The position numbers and the translations under genes are program-made. A stretch of 64,000 nucleotides of DNA, from positions 496,001-560,000 of the forward strand of contig CAXUDB010000002.1 of NCBI GenBank assembly GCA_964249755.1, written 5' to 3'. Of the stretch, positions 35,812-44,925 are shown piece after piece; the first letter of the stretch is position 1, and every line of letters begins with the position of its first letter. The DNA comes from Ilyomonas sp964249755. Its GTDB lineage: Bacteria; Bacteroidota; Bacteroidia; Chitinophagales; Chitinophagaceae. The notes below the pieces were generated by a model. It was not told where the DNA came from and did no database searches. It saw only the letters and a list, made by a program, of their open reading frames with translations.

Positions 35812-36897
35812 TTATGATAAAGCAAAGCTTACCGAATCAATAATTCCGTCTGCCGACTGTTGATGATTGAAAGATTGAACGGCGCGAACCGCATTCTCTG
35901 AAAACTTTGTGAGTAATTTTTTATCTGTCAGCAATTGCAGCGCATGGTCGGCCCATACTTCTGCGTCCAAAGACAGGATATAACCATTCTCATTATGAGT
36001 AATTAAGTCGTTGGCAACACCCGCATTTTCACAAGTAATTACCGGTGTGCCGGCTGCGCAGGCTTCATTGCCTACTACACCCCAGGGATCGTTGAGCGAG
36101 GGAAACAAGAATAGCTTTGCTTTTGAATAATAAGAAGGTAATGTTTTCTGGTCGAGATAACCGGCAAAATGATAAGCCACGCCGTGCCGGTCCAGTTCTT
36201 CCAGCATTTCTTTCCGTTGATCGCCTTCGCCTACAATGAGGGCTTTAAAACCCTGAAATTTTTTATGCAGCCTTTTTGCTACTTCTACAAAGAACATTGG
36301 CATTTTCCGTTCTACAATCTGCCCTGAAAACATAATATGGTATTCTCTTTCTTCCATTGGCAACGGTGTAAATTTTGAATTGTCTATACAAAGGCAGCTC
36401 TTAAACATCTTGCTCTGCAGAATACCATAACTGCGATACAAATCGAATCCGCCTTTGCCCGTGGTGACGAACGCTTTTGTGCGACTAAACACAAAGCGCC
36501 TGAGCAACTTTTGAATCCACGAAAAACGGAGCTCCGAAATATAGGTGCCATCGTTGTACACGACCAGTTTTCTGCCTTTCATCATACACCAAAATACGCC
36601 ATACATCATAGTAGGCTTAAAGGCGGTGATGATGAGCACGTCGGGGTTCAGTTTGTTCAGGTAACTCCAGACTTCCGTTTGGTTATGACGAAAGCCATCG
36701 GCCTTGTCTTCCATAAACTGTTGCGGGTAGTTGCCATGGTCAATCTTCCAAAGCCTGTCGGGCTCTAGCCTTGCGCAATACAACACGGAATAGTTTGGAT
36801 TCTTTTCCCAAATCAACTCGTGCATCCGCTCGCGGTAAGGACCGGGAACCTGAGTGAGATACACAACACGAGGATTTTCTTTTGTCTTTTGTTTCAT
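35812..36897 (-). CDS. Glycosyltransferase family 4
   Basis: A 361-residue GT-B enzyme distinct from its neighbours. It opens with VVYLTQVPGPYRERMHELI, typical of transferases that begin with a TxxPxPYR motif, as in some fucosyl- and N-acetylhexosaminyl-transferases. The donor half contains YHIMFSGQIVERKMPMFFVE, KALIVGEGDQRKEML and LFLFPSLNDPWGVVGNEACAAGTPVI, the GT4 signature, followed by the loop NAGVANDLITHNENGYIL. The sugar is unknown. The GT2 gene ends 17 bases before this one starts, indicating co-transcription. Confidence 0.88.
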   Translation of the reverse strand: MKQKTKENPRVVYLTQVPGPYRERMHELIWEKNPNYSVLYCARLEPDRLWKIDHGNYPQQFMEDKADGFRHNQTEVWSYLNKLNPDVLIITAFKPTMMYGVFWCMMKGRKLVVYNDGTYISELRFSWIQKLLRRFVFSRTKAFVTTGKGGFDLYRSYGILQSKMFKSCLCIDNSKFTPLPMEEREYHIMFSGQIVERKMPMFFVEVAKRLHKKFQGFKALIVGEGDQRKEMLEELDRHGVAYHFAGYLDQKTLPSYYSKAKLFLFPSLNDPWGVVGNEACAAGTPVITCENAGVANDLITHNENGYILSLDAEVWADHALQLLTDKKLLTKFSENAVRAVQSFNHQQSADGIIDSVSFALS

Positions 36898-36914
36898 CAG
36901 ATTTTAAAACAGCA

Positions 36915-37766
36915 TTAATTCTTCCATTTATCCCACACAAACGGGAATAAGGTTTTCAGCCATAGCTTGCTGACCGCTTCAAGATAATGCGATGGAAAAT
37001 GCTTTTTTATAAAATATAAATACTCTTTGTAAGCCAGCCCCTTTGGGCTATACAGATATTTAATTCTGTCTTTTAATGTAGTATTAGCCGGCTTCCAGTT
37101 GTTGCCATGGTCGTCCTCGCACAAACCCAAAATACCAGGCGCTACCACAACCGGAAAGCCGTTCTTTTTAGCCGTGAGTGTATAATCGAAATCGGCAATG
37201 CCATGTGTGTATTTATCTGATAAAATGCCAATCCTATGAACGATTTCGTGTGGTATCAGCATGATGTTAGCATTCCCCAAATCGCACTCGGCAAAGTGTT
37301 TATTGTTCTCTATTAAATAGCTTGTGTTTATTTTTTTTGCCGATAATAATTTTCTACCCCCATAGCTGGTTTTTCCTTTTCCGTTTTGGGTGCTACCAAC
37401 CACGATAGCCGGTTTCTTATATTGGTTGCTGGTTTCGCTATAAGTCTGCAAAAGTTTCCTCACCGTATCCTCAAACAAGACTGTGTCGTCGTTAAGTAAA
37501 AGAAAGAAATCTGGATTGTTTTTCGCCGCTTCGCTCCACGATTTCCTCATGCCACCTGCCCAGAATAAAGAGCCATTGCCGTGAAAGATGTGAATGCGTG
37601 GAAACGCAGTTGCAGCAGCTTCTGCGGTGCCATCTTTAGAGGCATCGTCCGTTAGATAAACAGTAAGTATTACCTCATCCGTCATCTGTTGTTCCTTCAG
37701 CCTTTGCAAGCAGGCAAGGGTTTTTTCTTTGCGGTTAAAGGTTGTAATTAGTATTGCTATATTCAT
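36915..37766 (-). CDS. Glycosyltransferase family 2
   Basis: A 283-residue GT-A enzyme. The nucleotide-binding start IAILITTFNRKEKTLACL, the DDASKDGT loop (around residue 40), the FFLLLNDDTVLFEDTV metal-binding motif (DDT, DXD-like, around 95) and GIADFDYTLTAKKNGFPV fit rhamnosyltransferase-like GT2 enzymes. GNGSLFWAGGMRKSW is a further typical stretch. It probably adds one sugar, possibly rhamnose, to the lipid-linked repeat unit. No membrane segment is present. It lies between the polymerase/ligase gene and the GT4 pair on one strand. Confidence 0.88.
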   Translation of the reverse strand: MNIAILITTFNRKEKTLACLQRLKEQQMTDEVILTVYLTDDASKDGTAEAAATAFPRIHIFHGNGSLFWAGGMRKSWSEAAKNNPDFFLLLNDDTVLFEDTVRKLLQTYSETSNQYKKPAIVVGSTQNGKGKTSYGGRKLLSAKKINTSYLIENNKHFAECDLGNANIMLIPHEIVHRIGILSDKYTHGIADFDYTLTAKKNGFPVVVAPGILGLCEDDHGNNWKPANTTLKDRIKYLYSPKGLAYKEYLYFIKKHFPSHYLEAVSKLWLKTLFPFVWDKWKN

Positions 37767-37800
37767 ACATAAAAATAAATGATGACAGCCCGGATGAAAA

Positions 37801-39309
37801 TTATCCGGTTTCTTTTTCAGTTGGTTGTTTTACCTGCCACGTTAATGAAATATACAAAGCCAGCAGCAGCATCACAAGCGTGAAATAATTAATGTCCCGG
37901 ATGAATTGTATCTTGAATTGATTGATTAATAAGATCAGGAACAGAAGGTTAAAACCCAACAAAAGATCTGTTGTAAAATAAGGCTTCCGCCTGACTGTCC
38001 AATATGTTCGCCAGCCGTTAATGAGTGAATAAACAAAGAGAAACATCATGCTTAAAAAACCGATTGGTCCCCACATAACGAAGGAACTCATGTACAGGTT
38101 ATGATAATCGGCGATCCCATCGTCCATATCGCCTTTTTTAAAGTGGACCGCCCGATATTCAACCGGTGAAACAAAATAACCTCTGCCAATAACACCATCC
38201 GTTTTTTTCACTTGTGCAAATGCATACGGAAATAATCCGCCGCGGTTCATGGCATCACCGTTCAGCATGCTTTCCATGGTAACATGATCCATCTCTTCAC
38301 TACGTTCTTCAAATACTGACAGGTCAATAAAGTTCAGCTTGGTATTAACAACAGCAATCACCGCAACAGCTGCTATTACAAGAACAATCAATTTTGCGTT
38401 CAATCTTTTACCTAACAAGAGGCAAGGACCGGCAACAGCAATGGGTAATAGTAAAATAGATGACCGTGTTCCTGAATAAACAATTGACATAATAGCGATG
38501 AGGATAGTGAACATGCTGAAGTAATAAAAGAACTTATTCTTTTTTAACCAACTGCCACTTAAAATGCCTGGTATCAACAAAGAAATCAGTGAGACGCAGA
38601 ACTCGGCAAAAGCTTCAAAATTATTCAGCGTAGATCCGCTTCTTACGATGCCCATATCAAAATCAACCGTTTTATCCGTCTTTGGAAAGAAAGGAAACGG
38701 CGAATCATATAATTCGTATTTCTGGTTGAGGGCAACTAAAAATTCGTAGCCGAAAAAGACAGAGATGGCAAAGATGATTTTGTAAAAATCATTTTGTGTA
38801 AAAGGAATTCGTGACACAAAATAAAAAAGATACAACATCATGCAGAAAGAAAAGAAGTTCTGCAGTTCCGTAAACATCGGGAAGAAATTGCCGCCGGTTA
38901 CGCTCAGTAAATCGAAAATACACCAGATGAAGAGCGCTGTTTTAATAGCATTATCCATGATGGAATGGCGCAGAAAAGGAATTTTTCCATTGATAGCTGT
39001 GTAAAAAACAATAGCCGCGAATGCGGCAATGTTATAATTGCCGCCGAGCTTATTACCGAAAATAAAAAAGTTGCCAATGAACAATTGGATAAGAAAAGAA
39101 ACCGGGTCTTGCTTGTGCAGGCTGTAATAGAACACACCGACCATGATGCCCAGCGCTGCCGCATTTACCGGTGCCGGATAAATGGAATAGGTAAACGAGC
39201 CGCACAGAATTAGTAACCCGATAGTAATAATCAGTTGCCAGTCGAAAGCAATTTTTTTCGGTGTAACCTCCGAAACAGCTGCGGGCAATGTGGGCATTAC
39301 TGACTGCAT
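37801..39309 (-). CDS. O-antigen ligase/Wzy-type polymerase
   Basis: About 502 residues with roughly a dozen hydrophobic segments (for example LIITIGLLILCGSFTYSIY, LGIMVGVFYYSL, LLLLLPIAVAGPCLLLGKRL-like helices and LLFLILLINQFKIQFI). A large periplasmic loop near 350-430 contains GYFVSPVEYRAVHF and DYHNLYMSSFVMWGPIGFLSMM. The histidine in this HN-x-Y context matches the pattern of O-antigen ligases and Wzy polymerases, which join repeat units at the periplasmic face. Arg in YSGTRSSILLL is another typical site. The frame is open to a TTG at 39369; ATGs at 39309 and 39297 are more likely starts. Whether it polymerises or ligates cannot be decided from sequence. Confidence 0.82.
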   Translation of the reverse strand: MQSVMPTLPAAVSEVTPKKIAFDWQLIITIGLLILCGSFTYSIYPAPVNAAALGIMVGVFYYSLHKQDPVSFLIQLFIGNFFIFGNKLGGNYNIAAFAAIVFYTAINGKIPFLRHSIMDNAIKTALFIWCIFDLLSVTGGNFFPMFTELQNFFSFCMMLYLFYFVSRIPFTQNDFYKIIFAISVFFGYEFLVALNQKYELYDSPFPFFPKTDKTVDFDMGIVRSGSTLNNFEAFAEFCVSLISLLIPGILSGSWLKKNKFFYYFSMFTILIAIMSIVYSGTRSSILLLPIAVAGPCLLLGKRLNAKLIVLVIAAVAVIAVVNTKLNFIDLSVFEERSEEMDHVTMESMLNGDAMNRGGLFPYAFAQVKKTDGVIGRGYFVSPVEYRAVHFKKGDMDDGIADYHNLYMSSFVMWGPIGFLSMMFLFVYSLINGWRTYWTVRRKPYFTTDLLLGFNLLFLILLINQFKIQFIRDINYFTLVMLLLALYISLTWQVKQPTEKETG

Positions 39310-39383
39310 TTCTGTGATAAAGATTCTTTTATTACTGCTTGTGAAAAATTCATTTTTAGTTGTTTCCAATAGAAGAAGTCATT

Positions 39384-40358
39384 CTACTTATACTCACCTA
39401 AATCATAAATATAAACATGCTTATACTCTCCTTTATTCATACCCAATGCGCCAACCGTAGCTCCCACCAAAGACCCGATTAAACAGTTGCATTTTGATAA
39501 CAGAACAACTGTGGTTAAGTATTCCAGCCCCTTTAAAAACTTATCATTTTCGCGGTCAAAAGAAATATCTATATACGGCAAATTAGAAGAATACTGTTCC
39601 ACTCTTTTGCTTTCGTTTACCAACAATTTATCTCCGAATTCAAACCGAAACACTTCTACGGTTTCTGCTTCTTCGGAAGCCAAAAAAACAGAGTCGCAAT
39701 TCCATTTCACTAACATTTCTTTTGTCTTTGAAATTACATCTGCCAGGTCCGGTTGAATCGCATGTCCTGCATTGTTGATGATATCAGTTCCTCTTTTTAC
39801 AACGCCGATTACTCTTTTGCCGGCGAATAACTTTTTATAACTGTTCTCTATCTTTTCCTGAATGGAATCCTTAATTTTTATTTGGTTGCTGATGATATTG
39901 TAATAATGTTTTGCCCTTGACTTACGTTGTTGTAAATAATAATTAAGAACAACGGGCGATGCTTCTTTTGGATCAAGCCCGGATGCGATAACAACATTTT
40001 TACTGTTGTATACTTCTTCCAGCGAATAAGCTGAGGGTTGTTCAAAGTAATAATCCCATGCATTTACTTTTCCGATTTCTTCTTTGTACAAATAACCGTT
40101 GCTATAATTCTGCAAGTCAACAACCGGGATCATCCCCTTTCTTTGAGCGAAATAAATATATCCTAACACGGTATTATAAATCCCCATTAATCCCAAAACA
40201 GGGTTGGTGATTTTAATAACAAAAAAAGTTTTGTCTCCGTTTTTTTCACCAAAGCTTTTTCGTTCGCCAATTAATTTTTCATCGGTCTTGTTTTCCGTAA
40301 GAGATAGATAAACTCCATATAGAAAAGGAAGTTTTCTTCTTAGCAGCGATTTATCCAT
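39384..40358 (-). CDS. NodZ/O-fucosyltransferase-like protein, first copy
   Basis: About 324 residues from the ATG at 40358, which follows a GAGAG stretch; a TTG at 40436 would overlap the upstream gene by 53 bases and is less likely. Motifs suggest a GT-B fold of the NodZ/FUT8 kind: GLMGIYNTVLGYIYFAQRKGM at the start of the acceptor domain, GVVKRGTDIINNAGH where NodZ-type enzymes carry HxRRTD, CDSVFLASEEAETVEVF, and a C-terminal CNCLIGSLVGATVGALGM. The arginine motif is altered to VKRGTD, so activity on GDP-fucose is uncertain. It might use another donor. It follows a GT4 gene and precedes the polymerase gene by 74 bases. Confidence 0.6.
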   Translation of the reverse strand: MDKSLLRRKLPFLYGVYLSLTENKTDEKLIGERKSFGEKNGDKTFFVIKITNPVLGLMGIYNTVLGYIYFAQRKGMIPVVDLQNYSNGYLYKEEIGKVNAWDYYFEQPSAYSLEEVYNSKNVVIASGLDPKEASPVVLNYYLQQRKSRAKHYYNIISNQIKIKDSIQEKIENSYKKLFAGKRVIGVVKRGTDIINNAGHAIQPDLADVISKTKEMLVKWNCDSVFLASEEAETVEVFRFEFGDKLLVNESKRVEQYSSNLPYIDISFDRENDKFLKGLEYLTTVVLLSKCNCLIGSLVGATVGALGMNKGEYKHVYIYDLGEYK

Positions 40359-40383
40359 GTCTCTCAAATTACTCTTGTAAATC

Positions 40384-41619
40384 TTACACAATAATTTCTT
40401 CGCTTGGCTGCAGGCTATGTTGATAGACTTCAGCAAAAGCCTTTACCTGCACCTCACCCGAAAACTTTGCATGAGCTTCTGTGGCAATCACTTCACGGTC
40501 TAAGTTATCAATGTTTACCATGCAGGTCAGCAGCGCCTGTTTCAATCCTGCCGGAGACACTTCTTCAGCCAGGTAGCCGTTTCGACCATTTGTAATGGTT
40601 TCCCTTAAACCACCAATGGCAAAGCCAACAACCGGCGTTCCGCAGCAAAGACTTTCCACCATCGAGTTAGGCAGATTGTCTTCCCGGCTTGGCAATAAGA
40701 AGATATCAGCTTCATTGTACAGTTCACTCATTCGCTGCTCTGTATTCACAATACCGAAGTAAGTGATGTGCGGGATGCGCAATGATTTTTTTACATAGCC
40801 TACCGCCATGAAATGGCAGGAGTTAATGATTTCTGCATCCTTCAACACATCAAGCGCTAGATCGAAACCTTTACGATAATTATGAAGGCTTTCAGCTACA
40901 AACAGGATATTGATTTTGCTCTTTCTTCTGTTTTTGCCTGTCAGCACTTTGAAAATATTTGTGTCAACAGCATTGGGAATATGATAATGAGGAAACCTGC
41001 TCAATACTTCCGCTTGTTTTGATAATTCACCGAGCCAGGCAGAAGGTGTAACAATACTGAGCTTGTCTGTTGCTACCTGTTGCAGCGCATTCTTTTTAAT
41101 GGCTTTTTGATTGTCATCCAACGTTCGCATAAACTCTACATAGCGTTCTTCATCGCCTTTATAATGAAAACCGCCGAGAAAGGTATTCATATCGTGCAGC
41201 GTCCAGACAAGAGGTTTTTTGATGTTCCCAAAAAAGGATCGGAAGTCAACAAAGTCTGAGATCCAATGCAGATGAATGATATCGCTGTTCTTTATCAAAG
41301 GATGCTCGTGAAGATGAGTGTAAGCTGTATTGGCAAACGAAAACATCTCAACCTTGTATTTGTATTTGCGAATGCTGTAATCGTTGCGTTGCTCGACTGT
41401 GAAAGGGAGTCCGAGTTTTTTCAATACACGTAAAATAAAAATCCACCAATACCTTCTTTTCGCATATTGAAATTCGGTTTTCGTTACGTTGCCTTTATCG
41501 AGAAACAAAAAATTGCTGTCGTAGCCATGCTGTAGCAAAGCTTTATGCAGTCGCATAGCCGCCATACCTGAGCCTCCGCCCTGGTAAGTATTGATATGAA
41601 GAATTTTTAATTGAGCCAT
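40384..41619 (-). CDS. Glycosyltransferase family 4
   Basis: A 411-residue GT-B transferase. The N-terminal half starts ILHINTYQGGGSGMAAMRLH, a pattern of WcaC-like colanic-acid transferases, and continues with SDIIHLHWISDFVDF and PLVWTLHDMNTFLGG. The donor half has INILFVAESLHNYRKGFDLAL and IFLLPSREDNLPNSMVESLCCGTPVVGF, the GT4 E-x7-E region, then AIGGLRETI. The HLHW and TLHDM motifs are characteristic of this subgroup. The sugar specificity is unknown. It sits 149 bp downstream of the GT11 gene. Confidence 0.9.
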   Translation of the reverse strand: MAQLKILHINTYQGGGSGMAAMRLHKALLQHGYDSNFLFLDKGNVTKTEFQYAKRRYWWIFILRVLKKLGLPFTVEQRNDYSIRKYKYKVEMFSFANTAYTHLHEHPLIKNSDIIHLHWISDFVDFRSFFGNIKKPLVWTLHDMNTFLGGFHYKGDEERYVEFMRTLDDNQKAIKKNALQQVATDKLSIVTPSAWLGELSKQAEVLSRFPHYHIPNAVDTNIFKVLTGKNRRKSKINILFVAESLHNYRKGFDLALDVLKDAEIINSCHFMAVGYVKKSLRIPHITYFGIVNTEQRMSELYNEADIFLLPSREDNLPNSMVESLCCGTPVVGFAIGGLRETITNGRNGYLAEEVSPAGLKQALLTCMVNIDNLDREVIATEAHAKFSGEVQVKAFAEVYQHSLQPSEEIIV

Positions 41620-41768
41620 AAAGAAAGCATACCTTCTTTGCTACATCAGGAGCAGTTTGTTTGTAAATCTATATATTCTGTTTGGTATCGTCAATTTGCT
41701 GGATCATCTTACAAAAACAATGCAAATGGATGGATGACAACAACAAATGATTGTAAATGTTTTATTTG

Positions 41769-42620
41769 TTACTTCAAATAGAATTTTTTGAATTGATCTA
41801 ATTCGGCAATTTCATCTTTACTCTCCATTAGCAATAAATATTGGTCTCCTAAAAAGGCTGCCCAACTCGAAAACGTGCTTGGTGGTCCTATAATGTATTT
41901 GCAGCAGGAAAGAAGAAACAAATCTTCGGAGGGCGAACCTTTAACATACACAATGGTGAAGTTTTTTTCATTGTCAAACTGCAAATCTTCATTTGAACAA
42001 ACAATGAACAGAGGCTTCTCCATTTGGTTTCCCATTTCGGTAAGCCAATTGTAATAAGTGGCATTGTCAAAAAAGTATTTTCCATCAAGCCAGGCGGCAT
42101 AATCGCCACGCCTTACATGAACACCGATAAATGTGTGATCCGGATAATGAGCCTGCAGCGACAGCCATTTCTTTTGCACCTGCTCAACAGAAGCGGCCGA
42201 GAAAGAAAGTAGCTTGCGAAGCGCATCCTGATGTTTTATGATTCCATCGTAATACCTGAATAGCCAGTCTGTAACAATGATAACATCCGGTTGTTTTGAG
42301 CTATTAAAATCATTCTCTGCAACAAATTTTTTATTAATAATCAAATATTGAAACAAGCAGGAATTGCGCTTTAAAAAAAGAAGCTTTAATAGTTTGCTAA
42401 TGCCGGAAGTAAACACACCATTAGACAAAAAATTTTTTAACTGAAGCCTGCCATGCTTTGTCTGCGCTATTTCTATATGCTTTGATAAAGAATCTGATTG
42501 CGGATAGACAATGACATAATCATACTCAATAGCAAAAGCAAGAAGGTGCGCCAAGGTAGCCAATTGATTTCCCAGTTGACCATACGTTGACAGATAATAA
42601 AGTGTTTTTTTCTTTGCCAT
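41769..42620 (-). CDS. Alpha-1,2-fucosyltransferase-like protein (GT11)
   Basis: A 283-residue enzyme. The N-terminal YLSTYGQLGNQLATLAHLLA carries the family's GxLGNQ motif. The strand FIGVHVRRGDYAAWLDGKYF has the HxRRGD motif that binds GDP-fucose, followed by PLFIVCSNEDLQF and a C-terminal DLFLLSCCKYIIGPPSTFSSWAAFLG. These are the three blocks expected of GT11 alpha-1,2-fucosyltransferases (WbwK, FutC). Transfer of L-fucose to galactose is typical, though some bacterial members use other acceptors. The fcl/gmd genes for GDP-fucose are not in the window. It suggests a fucose-containing polysaccharide. Confidence 0.85.
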   Translation of the reverse strand: MAKKKTLYYLSTYGQLGNQLATLAHLLAFAIEYDYVIVYPQSDSLSKHIEIAQTKHGRLQLKNFLSNGVFTSGISKLLKLLFLKRNSCLFQYLIINKKFVAENDFNSSKQPDVIIVTDWLFRYYDGIIKHQDALRKLLSFSAASVEQVQKKWLSLQAHYPDHTFIGVHVRRGDYAAWLDGKYFFDNATYYNWLTEMGNQMEKPLFIVCSNEDLQFDNEKNFTIVYVKGSPSEDLFLLSCCKYIIGPPSTFSSWAAFLGDQYLLLMESKDEIAELDQFKKFYLK

Positions 42621-42650
42621 TCATTGTATGCCTGGGCACTGATAAATTAC

Positions 42651-43580
42651 TTATTTGTTCAGAAAATCAATCTTACTACTGATGTGGTCAAATAATATTT
42701 TTAAATCGTTCCGGTCTTTCAAAAAGAATTTCCTGCCATGATAAGTATCAAAGCCATACTCGGGATACGGAAAAGCCGGCGCGCGGAAAGGCGCACTGAT
42801 GTCATACCGCTGCCGGTTGTGATAATAATCGTTATTGGTATTGTGCATACCATCCAGCCCAATATTGGTAACCAAGTTTTTAACCGAGTTGATGCTAAGA
42901 CCATTGTATTTATAAACCGCATACTGCCATTGATAATCCCAGGTATGCTTTTTCTCCTGGTGGTAAATATGATCGAAGAGATAGGTCCATCTTTTTATCA
43001 GTGGTGCATTGTCTTCCTCAGCCATGTTGAGTATTTTTTTCTCCTTAAAAAGAGGATAATCACTCATGTTATAATCATACAATTGCCAGGCGCGTTTCCA
43101 TGTAGCCCAGCCCCAGATGTTTGCATAACGTGTATAAAAATAATCGCAGCCTTCTATGGGATATTCTTCGCTCCAGCGTGTACCAGAGATATTCATTATT
43201 CTGGTATCATCCGCATACTTCGATAACATCTCGTTACAAAAAGAAAAGAACGATAAGGAAGGTACACAATCATCTTCCAGAATAATGAGGCGGTCTTCAT
43301 TTTCAAATGCCCAACTGATGGCGCCGGAAACGCCGGGACCACAGCCTTGATTCTTCTCTAAAAAGCGCGTTTCCACAATACAATCCCAATCTACTTCCGA
43401 AGCCAGTTGCCGGCATGCTGCTACTTTTGGACAATCCTCTTCGTAGCGTTCCTGCCTCGGGCCATCTGAAGAAATATAAAGCTTCTTCGGCTTTGCCTGC
43501 CGGATCACGTCAAACACAACACGCGTTGTATCGGGACGATTGAACGTAACAAACAGAACCGGCGCTTCAGTTGCTTTCAT
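42651..43580 (-). CDS. GT2-like glycosyltransferase
   Basis: About 309 residues from the ATG at 43580, which overlaps the end of the flippase gene by 14 bases; a longer frame to 43646 would overlap far more. The GT-A features are APVLFVTFNRPDTTRVVFDV, LYISSDGPR, the stretch FLEKNQGCGPGVSGAISWAF and the metal motif LIILEDDCVPSLSFFSF. A later WGWATWKRAWQLYDY and DYQWQYAVYKYNG are typical of GNT-I-like GT2 enzymes found in capsule clusters. The sugar is unknown. Overlap with the flippase gene indicates translational coupling. Confidence 0.82.
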   Translation of the reverse strand: MKATEAPVLFVTFNRPDTTRVVFDVIRQAKPKKLYISSDGPRQERYEEDCPKVAACRQLASEVDWDCIVETRFLEKNQGCGPGVSGAISWAFENEDRLIILEDDCVPSLSFFSFCNEMLSKYADDTRIMNISGTRWSEEYPIEGCDYFYTRYANIWGWATWKRAWQLYDYNMSDYPLFKEKKILNMAEEDNAPLIKRWTYLFDHIYHQEKKHTWDYQWQYAVYKYNGLSINSVKNLVTNIGLDGMHNTNNDYYHNRQRYDISAPFRAPAFPYPEYGFDTYHGRKFFLKDRNDLKILFDHISSKIDFLNK

Positions 43581-44886
43581 GAGAAACGGTTGGAGTGATC
43601 TTATCTTTTTTAAATTTTCTAACGACAAAGAATGCCTGCATACCAATTAAAAAGATGTACAACAAGACGGTTGCATACGCTACCCCCACTTGCTGAAAAT
43701 AAGTGGCAGTCAACGTATAAAGCCCGATACACAAGGCTGCAGAAATTGCATTGATGAGCAAACTCTTTTTGGTTTCGTGCAAGGCATTGATGATGGCATC
43801 GAAAATGGAAAATATAATAGTAAGCGAGCTGGTAACGGCAATGATGTTTGAATACTTCAATGCTGCATTGTATTTGCCTGCCGTGAGATAGTTAATGAGC
43901 ATCGGAGAAAAAATCCAGAAGCCAATGAGACTGATAACCACAATACCAACCAGCAGAAAGGTAGTTTTCTTCAATGCTTTTACATTTTTCAAAACCGCGT
44001 TTTTGTAAATATCAGGCTCGAAGGTTTGATAAAATGGAAACAATGCAGTGTATAAGTAAGTGGCAATGCCTTTACCGATATTATACAAACCCATCTCGGC
44101 TGGCTGGTGCAGTCTTTCTAATACAATATTATCATAACTTAATAAGGGTAGATATAGAAAAGAAGCCGGGAACAATGGATAAACAACTTTAAAAGCATTT
44201 TTAATAATGTCTTTCCGGATTACCAGTTCCTGATCTTTAAAAATGTGAAACAAAGAAATAATAAAAAACAGCACCTCAACAACAAAGACGCCGATAATGC
44301 GCCCGAATATGCCCATGTGTGCATACATTACAAAATAAAGCGACACAAACGTAGTGAGCACCCGATAGCCAGCCACTAATAGAAAATACAAAAACGCTTT
44401 CTGACCAAGGCGGTAATTTGCCTGAACAAAACCTTTATAAGTAGCCAGTGCCGCCGATCCGAACATGAAAATCGCCAGCGGATAAAAAGGTACGTTAGAG
44501 TTGGTGTATTTCATATACAGGAACACGCCAAAACAGGAAAGCGGGTAAAAAACAATATTCCACAGCAGGTTAAATAGTACTAAAGTAGCCAGCACTTGTT
44601 TTCTTCCCTTTTCATCGTACTTGAAAAAGACAGACATGTGATAGGTCTGAAATAGCAAGCCGTAAAAGCAAGTAAGAAGTGTAGAAACCGAGCTGAAGTA
44701 ACCAAAATATCCAAACTCTTCGGCGGTTAAATATTTTGCAAAGAGAGGAGAAGTAAACACAGATACACCAAACGAAACAACAGGAACCAGCAAGTAAAGA
44801 CCTGTGCTTTTTAACTTAACAATCAAGTCTTCCCTGTTCAGCGAAAAACGTTTTAGTATTTTCTCATTCAATCCTGCAATCTGCAT
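43567..44886 (-). CDS. Wzx-type polysaccharide flippase
   Basis: A 439-residue membrane protein of the MVF/PST superfamily with about 12 hydrophobic helices, starting LYLLVPVVSFGVSVFTSPLF. The second region FAKYLTAEEFGYFGYFSSVS matches the conserved first cytosolic loop of Wzx flippases. LKSTGLYLLV, the WNIVFYPLSCFGVFLYM segment and the C-terminal GVAYATVLLYIFLIGMQAFFV support this. It would move lipid-linked repeat units across the inner membrane before Wzy polymerisation. It lies early in the cluster, 39 bp after the NodZ-like gene, and its stop overlaps the next gene. Confidence 0.9.
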   Translation of the reverse strand: MQIAGLNEKILKRFSLNREDLIVKLKSTGLYLLVPVVSFGVSVFTSPLFAKYLTAEEFGYFGYFSSVSTLLTCFYGLLFQTYHMSVFFKYDEKGRKQVLATLVLFNLLWNIVFYPLSCFGVFLYMKYTNSNVPFYPLAIFMFGSAALATYKGFVQANYRLGQKAFLYFLLVAGYRVLTTFVSLYFVMYAHMGIFGRIIGVFVVEVLFFIISLFHIFKDQELVIRKDIIKNAFKVVYPLFPASFLYLPLLSYDNIVLERLHQPAEMGLYNIGKGIATYLYTALFPFYQTFEPDIYKNAVLKNVKALKKTTFLLVGIVVISLIGFWIFSPMLINYLTAGKYNAALKYSNIIAVTSSLTIIFSIFDAIINALHETKKSLLINAISAALCIGLYTLTATYFQQVGVAYATVLLYIFLIGMQAFFVVRKFKKDKITPTVSHESN

Positions 44887-44925
44887 AAGCTCTGTTGGTT
44901 TCAGTCCTTCCTTTTAATCTGACTA